Origin: Chromera velia
Taxonomy: Eukaryota > Sar > Chromeraceae
Direction: 5' to 3'
Length of the DNA stretch: 21,971 bases
NCBI GenBank assembly: GCA_018398765.1
Contig: JAHBMJ010001500.1
Coordinates: 8,359-30,329, forward strand
Shown: positions 16,335 through 21,971 of the stretch, piece after piece
How the letters are laid out: every line of letters begins with the position of its first letter
Numbering within the stretch: position 1 is the first letter of the stretch
Notes under the pieces: model-generated
Seen by the model: only the letters and a program-made list of their open reading frames with translations
The model's database searches: none
What the model was told of the DNA's origin: nothing
Translations under genes and position numbers: made by a program

Positions 16335-18913
16335 ACTTTTGAGGCTCTCACAGAGGCAAGAGAATGGAGGATAAGAACAGACAGTGTAAGAGACTGGATG
16401 AAGAAAACAGGAAATCAAAAGAAGGCAGCAGGGAAAGACGGAATGCCCCCAGGCGTCTTAGGGGTGATGGCAAAGTCAGAGTCGGTGGTTGACTGCTACA
16501 ACTGCTTGCTGAATGTGTGTGCTCGCTTTGCATGGTGGCCAGAGGGGTGGAATGATCTAGTGATTGCTGCTGTCCCAAAGCCAGGAAAGCCACAAAACGT
16601 GCAAAAAGGACACAGACCAATTCACTTAGATTCTGCTGATGCGAAGTGGGGAGAACTGGGGATCAAAGATGCGGTAAAAAAAGAGGGGAGCGGGAAAAGG
16701 AATGAAGTGCAGTTTGCGTATAGGAAGGGAGTGGGGACTCTGAATGCTATTTTTCTTTTGCTTCAATCGATTGCACGTTTTGAGTGTCTGTATGTTTCTT
16801 TCATTGATTTTACCAGCGCGTTTGATGAAACGAGTCATCGGATGATGGAAGTTTAACTGAAAAAGTATGGAGTGTCAGAAAAGACCATCAAGTAGGTGGC
16901 CGCATCTCTCCAAAACATCAGGGCAAGGGTGAGGGGAACGGACTAGTGGTTCAGAGAAAGTAAAGGGTCAAAGCAAGGCGGGCCGGCCGGTCTTTCTTTG
17001 TTTTCTGCATATATTAACGACATTTCAGAAGAGATCAAAAAGAGAGCAAGGCTGACAGGGAGGGGGCCAAAGCTCCAGAGAGATGCAGACGGGTCGGAGG
17101 AAGACTTCCCCGTCGGCCTCTTTGCAGACGACACCTACCTAAAGTTAGCAGAGGCAAGGGAGATAGAAAGATTGCTGAGAGCTTTCAAGGAATACGTAGA
17201 GTTCCTCAGACTTCTTTTGTCAGACAAATCAAGGTTCGTTAAGTTCTACCAGTCAGAAAGGGAAAAGGGAAGAAAGGAATCTTTTGTTTTGGGAAAGAAA
17301 GAGTGAAAGCAGGCAAAAGAATTATTATACCCATATCTTGGTTTGTTGTTGACAGAAGATTGCTCAGTAGATGCAATGATGAGAGAAAGAACAGTGAAAG
17401 CAGAAAGACTCTTTTTTACGCTGAAAAGTAAGATCATATCAGCAGGAGAGATTCCCCCAGCCACTAAGTCTTGCTTCCATTGGTTTAAACAGACAGTGTG
17501 TGCCGTATGGCTGTATAGCTGTGAAGTGCATTCACATTCGTAGGAGTCTTTGGCAGACTTCGATCGATTGCAGAGGAGGTTCATTTGATAGGTTTTCCAG
17601 TTGAGAAAGAAAGAAAGCATACACACAACCTTTTTGGAGGCAGGCTTGCTCCCCATTGACTTAGTTGTAGCTCAGAGAACGCTGTTGTGGGCACAGAAAG
17701 TTCTAAAGAAAGCAAGAAATATACCAACAGGCCATGTGCTTACCAAGTCAATCCAGGAGGGGGTGAACAGTGATTTGAAGGGGGGAAGACAACATTCTTT
17801 TCACTTTTTTCCTCATCTGAAGAAATGTGCTCAAACTCTTTTTCCACACAGACGAAGCAACGCTTTTTGTATCAGGAAAGAGTAGAAGCAGCAGGAAGAC
17901 AGCCGGCATTTGAACAGAGAGACCAGATAGTAAGATGGGTTAGCGCACTACAGAGAGAATCGGTGACAAAAAGAAAGAACGAAGTCTTTATGGAAAGAAT
18001 AGAGAGCGTAATGCAAAAAAGAAAAGAAAACGAGAGAAAAGAACTGCAGGAAAGATTACTGATACATCCGATTCATACTGTAATGTCAAACGGAAACTGC
18101 TTGAACTTGTGGCTGCACAGCAAATAGACAGATGAAAGAAGCAGAGAAAACGGTCTCTCAATTGAGAGAGAAAGCATCGGGCGGACCCTTGTGTGCTACA
18201 GAAAGGTTGCACCCTGGTCAGTCTACAGAAGAAGAGCAGCATTCAGGGTGGGAGAGAGGAGCCTTGAGGTCAATAAAGAGAAATTCTCTCTTGATGGAGG
18301 GAGGAGGACCCCGCTGCACGACAGAAAATGCATTGTTTGCTCTGATCTCCTTGGCATCCAGGTAGTTGAAGACGAAGTACACGTTCTGACCGAGTGTCCC
18401 TTGCATGATGCCGAGAGAGCTATGTGTTTGCAGGCTCTTTCAGACACATGGAATGAAAGGAGGGGGGAAAGAGCAGCAGGAAAGCCAAAATGGGGAGAGG
18501 GGACAAACAGAAAGACAGAAAGGCTTGCCTTGTTTTCTTTTCTTTTAAGTGAGACAGATGGAAGCATTGACAAGTTTTTGAAGGATGTTCTTATAAAACG
18601 AGCTGCCGTAAAGGAATGCCGCAAGAGAAATGCATGCAGCCTGCAAGATGTATTAAGCATCGAGCTAGACCAAGCCCACCAAATCCTTTGGTCAAATGAA
18701 AAGGAAAGAAACAAAAGACAGGCAGAGTATGCAGCAACATAGCAGCAAATGAAGCAAGCAAAGGAAGAGGGAGAAACTAAAGGGTTGAGTGACTAGGAAG
18801 TAATGAGATTGCCAATGGCCTCTAATCGATCGACCGTTTGTTTTGAGATACCTCCGTTTGAAGCCTGTTTGAGCTCCGCCAGGTCGATTGGCGGGCCGCA
18901 GCATCGTTAGTGA
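16335..18913 (+). pseudogene. LINE 1 reverse transcriptase ORF, decayed
   Basis: RT motifs run in order: KAAGKDGMPPGVL, AVPKPGKPQNV with HRPIHL, FIDFTSAFDE (first catalytic Asp), GSKQGGPAGLSLFSAYINDI, GLFADDTYLK (catalytic DD), then LYPYLGLLL and LEAGLLPIDLV. In-frame TAA/TAG occur at 16854, 16893, 16944, 17541 and 17589, and TGA at 17304 and 17586. A frameshift near 17870 moves the reading frame, which continues with TAG at 18125, 18740, 18794 and 18908 before TGA at 18911. The C-terminal part has a zinc-ribbon-like CIVC...HVLTEC typical of some LINEs. With two TGAs and a frameshift it is defective under any reading. Confidence 0.8.
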
Positions 18914-18983
18914 GAGTTGATTGATTGCAGTCTTTTGCATGCGATTGATAGTAATTGATTGATTATCATGTAAACAGTTTGCG

Positions 18984-19006
18984 GCACAGGTCTTTTTAGC
19001 CTGTGC
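18984..19006 (+). other. 3' UTR stem-loop of LINE 1
   Basis: GCACAGG and CCTGTGC form a perfect 7-bp stem with a 9-nt loop. A 3'-end hairpin is used by several LINE groups for recognition by their own reverse transcriptase. LINE 2 has a comparable 7-bp stem at 20570-20594. Confidence 0.45.
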
Positions 19007-19110
19007 GGGCCGGCCAGGATCGAAGGTCCGACGCGTGTATGCGCTTTTTCTAGACGCCGCACGTCGAGCGCTTGGCATTAGGGCAGAAGGCCAATCCTCC
19101 AGACATTAAT

Positions 19111-19125
19111 CCAATCCAATCCAAT
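19111..19125 (+). repeat. CCAAT repeat tail at the LINE 1 3' end
   Basis: Three tandem CCAAT units lie 17 bp before the LTR resumes. This is a simple-repeat tail in place of poly(A). Confidence 0.6.
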
Positions 19126-19142
19126 CCTGGTGGGGACCAATG

Positions 19143-19304
19143 AATCAACAGTCGTGTTTCTGTTGCATGAGAGTCAGACTAATAGAAACAGAATGAACAG
19201 GGGAATAGCAATAAACGCCTAGTATGACAGACCTTCCATCTGACTAACTGTCTCTGTCTCGATGAGCCTTCGTCTGCTAACGTATAGCTAGTCACTACAC
19301 TACA
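19143..19304 (+). repeat. 3' LTR of the outer element, second part
   Basis: 162 bp homologous, without indels, to 5631-5792. It ends CTACA and is followed by the AAGAC duplication. It keeps the AATAAA signal and the covarying stem-loop. Confidence 0.9.
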
Positions 19305-19309
19305 AAGAC
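19305..19309. repeat. Target-site duplication AAGAC (right copy)
   Basis: An exact copy of 5479-5483, directly after the outer 3' LTR. Confidence 0.85.
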
Positions 19310-20501
19310 TCTGTCTTTAGTTATCTTTGGTACTACGCGAGGACTGTAATGGTATGATTTTGTACCAAGGGAAGGAAGTAGACTGGTATGATCAGTATAA
19401 ATATTTGGGTTGCTTTCTGTTTGAGGAAGGGGATTTGACTCGGTCGATTGAAGCACGCCTACGTAGTGCAAAGCGTGCAATGGGGGCGGTGATTCGTCTG
19501 GCTGCGAGTCTGTCTGGGTTGCCTTTCGGGGGAAAGATGCAGCTACTGAAGGCATGCTGGGAGCTGGTGGCACTCTATAGCCTGGAGTGCTTTCCGATAA
19601 GACAGGGAGACAGGGAGGCGATTAACAACTTGTTTGATGGGTGGCCCGACTTCCGGTTAGGAGTTTGCATATGCCCTCTCTTTTGTCTATTAATTTAATG
19701 TCTGCTCGCGCACTCTTATGTGTTCGTTTTGCTTCATTCTAGATTGTACTTAGCCGTTCGTATCTCCGTATTCCTCAAGCTCTTTTGAATTTATGGAAGG
19801 GACCAGCGGGGCAGAAGCAAAGAAGAGCTGTCAATGGTCTGTTCAGATGGACAGGCCTTGACTTTTTAACGTCTCTCCCTGTCTGGAGCTCAGAAAGACG
19901 GGCCACAAAGGGGAATTTGTTTGTTTCTACCAAAATTAAGGATGTCTAGGGAATGGAATGCATGAAAAGGGAAGACAGGGAAGAAAGGGGCAACTTCCCC
20001 CTGTCTGCCTCTTTATCAAAACTACAGAGAGCTCTTCCGTCAGACTCTTCTTCACGTTCTTCTCTATTTCTTTTATCTTCAAAGAATGGCCCCAAGGTAC
20101 GGATATTCTGTCTGCCAAGAAGTGCCTTATGTGAGAAGATTGAGCCACTCCTAAGGGCATTGACACTAAATCGGAAGGGTCTGACGGGGGGGGCCAACTC
20201 TCCGGGAGAGGTGTTTTGTCTGGCAGAGGGTTGTTCAAATGGAAGAAAAATTGATGATCTCTGGCACCGGCTTTCAGTATGCTCCAATTGGGTAGAAGCA
20301 AGAAATAAACTAAACAAAGTGGTAGAGGGAAAGAAAGTGAAGCAAAGGATTCAGAGAGAAGGAATTGAGGGATCGGATGCAGCCGATTCGGAAACAGAAG
20401 CGAGGAAGATGCTGCTTTTAGCTTTACAAGTCGATCTATATGAAGCATGCAGAGCCGTTTGCGATCTTTGTTACTCACTGTACACGCCTGTTTCTGTATG
20501 A
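19310..20501 (+). pseudogene. LINE 2: 3' part of a non-LTR retrotransposon ORF
   Basis: The frame begins at the outer element's edge with LREDCNGMILYQGKEVDWYD then QYKYLGCFL, the block that follows the RT palm in LINEs. Helical IEARLRSAKRAMGAV follows. At 19663-19742 the frame must change: an 80-nt segment starting GT and ending TTCTAG would, if removed, join two coding stretches in phase 0 (FRLG to IVLSRSYLRIPQ). After one TAG at 19947-19949 the protein continues to a zinc-ribbon-like CLAEGC...DLWHRLSVC and ends in TGA at 20499-20501. A TAG at 19318-19320 is also in frame. The RT catalytic part would lie left of 5484 if the outer element interrupted this LINE, but I could not recognise it there. 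Confidence 0.65.
19663..19742 (+). other. Possible 80-nt intron (or frameshift region) in LINE 2
   Basis: It starts GTTTGC and ends TTCATTCTAG. Removing it joins GGA to ATT in phase 0 and restores protein-like sequence on both sides. Introns are uncommon in LINEs, so an indel is equally possible. Confidence 0.35.
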
Positions 20502-20720
20502 ACGCGACCTTTTAGTTTAAGTTTTCTTCTTCTGTTCGAGTCTTCTATTGCCACCTCCAATGTGCATGCTGCTCGTGAGCTCACCAAACGAGCACTTCAA
20601 GGGATCTCGCGCTTAGCCTTATCTCTAGAGTTGAGTGATTGACGATCTCTTGCATGAACATGGGCTGCTGGGAGCACGGCTCCACTCTAGTAAAGCCAAC
20701 TTCATTCATTCACTTGTTTC
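20502..20720 (+). other. Probable LINE 2 3' UTR with stem-loop
   Basis: A perfect 7-bp stem, TGCTCGT (20570-20576) with ACGAGCA (20588-20594), has an 11-nt loop. Near the end a short TTCATTCATTCA repeat (about 20702-20712) could be the 3' tail. Confidence 0.4.
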
Positions 20721-21971
20721 TGAACCAAGCTTTCAGTCAGTAGTGCAAAACTGCCAATAGAACAAGAGTGCAGAGACGGAGACGCAGTACAAATTCTGTA
20801 TAACTCTTTCAAATGTTGCTAGATTTTACTACCATCTACTCAGTAATTATGATTTTTAAAAGGATTTGTTTTTAAAAGTAGTACTGCAACCGTTATTTTA
20901 TTTATCGATACTTATCTTATGATATAATGCCCGTTGGGTAACTATATCTTAGTTTATGGTTAATTACCCATAAGGTCGAGCCCTATACTTTCATATAGTG
21001 AAATTGAACTGTGTCTAGAACTGTGTATTCATGATGCTGATCCAACGAAGAGGTTGGCTAGTCTGGGGTGATAGCCTTGGCCTCTTATTCACATAAGACA
21101 CTTAAAAAAACTGCTAGTCCGGGTTGGAAATAACATTGTCTGTGGGGGGTCCTATCGACTCCCCCGCCAGATGGCGCTTCCTGCGGCTTCTCTAGGCATA
21201 ATGACAGTACAAAGAAACATCAAGTCACTTAAGTTCGGTTCATACGTAAAAGAAGAATGTCAAATCCCTAGAAGGTCAATGAATCAATCAAAGCGCTCTC
21301 AAACTGTCAAAGTGCAATTTTTGGGACACGGCTGATCAATTTCCGAGCTCAAATCACGCGGCCTGCAACGCTGGACCCCACAAGCTGTTGTGCGAACTTC
21401 CACGGCCTGTTCCATAAAGTTGGTCCCGGAAGTCACCTGTGTACGCTTGTTTACCGTGATGTTCATGCCGGGCTCCCGCGCGCGAGAATGAGCGAACGCG
21501 TTCCCGCGATGTATGGCGGTGCGCGATCGATATCCTCAATCCCCTCCATTTGCGTTTGGTGGGCCATGCAGGGCGAGAGGTCGAGTCCATGGAGTTTGAG
21601 GCCCGCCACAGAGCTTTCTGATGGCCCCGCAAAGGTTCTGCTTGGGGGGCTCTTCCTGCAGTGATCTATGTATGCATGGTACGGCTTTCGCGCGCGCGCA
21701 ATGCGAGCGAAGTTTCTTCATGCATGCATGCATGCTTACTTTTTGACAGGTAGACGGAGTTTGTTTCTTTCCGAACAGCCTGCCCTCTTTCCAGGTGTTT
21801 CACTGAAAAGGCTCTCTCCCCTTTTGATGCAAGAGACGGTGTGTTTAGCTCAGGTTCTTGGTTGTTTGTTGTGGGAAGGAAGGTAGAAGATAAAGAGGAT
21901 CGAAAGAAAAAGGGTGGAGCGATGGGATGCTCCCTCAGTCAGACTGTTTTTCCTTTCACTCCTCGCTTCAA
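20721..21971. other. Non-coding or unassigned right end
   Basis: It contains an AT-rich stretch at about 20820-21000 with a TGGGTAA/TTACCCA inverted pair (20935-20941 and 20964-20970), alternating CG runs near 21478 and 21690, and an ATGC repeat at 21719-21735. No gene or RNA was recognised. Short frames on both strands carry no family pattern I know. Confidence 0.3.
21719..21735. repeat. ATGC tetranucleotide repeat
   Basis: Four tandem copies of self-complementary CATG/ATGC sequence, preceded about 20 bp earlier by an alternating CG run. Confidence 0.7.

Larger units (their letters stand above)
16335..19142 (+). mobile_element. LINE 1: 5'-truncated non-LTR retrotransposon inserted in the outer 3' LTR
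   Basis: 2808 bp lie exactly between the two halves of the outer LTR. The sequence starts at the beginning of the reverse transcriptase domain, so the 5' part including any endonuclease is missing, as in typical 5'-truncated LINE copies. It ends in a 3' untranslated region with a stem-loop and a short CCAAT repeat tail. Both junctions carry ATG, a possible 3-bp duplication; no longer one is clear. Confidence 0.85.
5484..19304 (+). mobile_element. Outer gag-only LTR retrotransposon, split by two later insertions
   Basis: It is bounded by 309-bp LTRs beginning TGTGA and ending CTACA, and flanked by the 5-bp target duplication AAGAC (5479-5483 and 19305-19309). Without the inner LTR element (7873-16151 plus one AAATG copy) and LINE 1 (16335-19142), it is about 2.73 kb. 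It encodes only a Gag-like protein, with no protease, integrase or reverse transcriptase. It therefore looks like a non-autonomous terminal-repeat element with a GAG domain (TR-GAG type) that would depend on enzymes from another element. The two LTRs differ at about 41 of 309 positions. Confidence 0.88.

Noticed and set aside
17304-17588. UGA read as a sense codon (for example Trp), based on in-frame TGA in LINE 1
   Set aside because: LINE 1 also has a frameshift and is decayed, and the other frames use TGA as the terminal stop.
20935-20970. tRNA-like or organelle-derived fragment suggested by the TGGGTAA/TTACCCA stem
   Set aside because: No other tRNA arms or anticodon loop can be placed.
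21354-21632. Minus-strand frame of 92 codons near the right end
   Set aside because: It has no family pattern, shows basic low-information composition, and sits in CG-rich sequence.

Overview
This is eukaryotic nuclear DNA, most likely from a protist or alga with a repeat-rich genome. The signs are spliceosomal GT-AG introns, dense microsatellites, LTR and non-LTR retrotransposons, and a leucine-rich-repeat gene of a kind I associate from memory with algae, dinoflagellates and chromerids. I cannot name the species. There is no bacterial or organellar operon structure.

Layout. 1-2727: microsatellites, non-coding sequence and an AT-rich island, with no gene I can defend. 2728-4905 (minus): a two-exon host gene. 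It encodes a Cys-rich N-terminus, a TIR/HET-like module, leucine-rich repeats and a C-terminal CaaX box (CVIM), and its intron holds a 34-bp minisatellite. 4958-5478: nothing recognised. 5484-19304: a nest of transposons. 19310-20501: the 3' half of a second LINE. 20502-21971: no gene recognised.

The nest can be read base by base. The outer element is a plus-strand, gag-only LTR retrotransposon with 309-bp LTRs. It is flanked by the 5-bp duplication AAGAC (5479-5483 and 19305-19309). Inside it, on the minus strand, sits a complete 8279-bp copia-order element (7873-16151) with two 492-bp LTRs and its own duplication AAATG. The outer element's 3' LTR was later split by a 5'-truncated LINE (16335-19142). 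Removing both insertions restores an LTR of exactly 309 bp. The LTR pairs differ by about 13% (outer) and 5% (inner), which agrees with the nesting order.

The most surprising signal is in the stop codons. The inner element's gag-protease-integrase-RT-RNase H frame is a single frame of 2374 codons with no frameshift. It is interrupted only by TAA/TAG (11 times), never by TGA, and is bounded by TGA on both sides. Several interruptions fall where glutamine is expected, such as a TAA inside a poly-Gln tract and a TAG at the Ser-Gln motif after copia RT. The outer gag frame, the host gene and the second LINE show the same pattern: internal TAA/TAG and terminal TGA. The window is therefore a candidate for a nuclear code in which UAA/UAG mean Gln and UGA is the only stop. 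The main competing explanation is C-to-T decay of CAA/CAG codons, because LTR differences are strongly transition-biased. All counts were made by eye.
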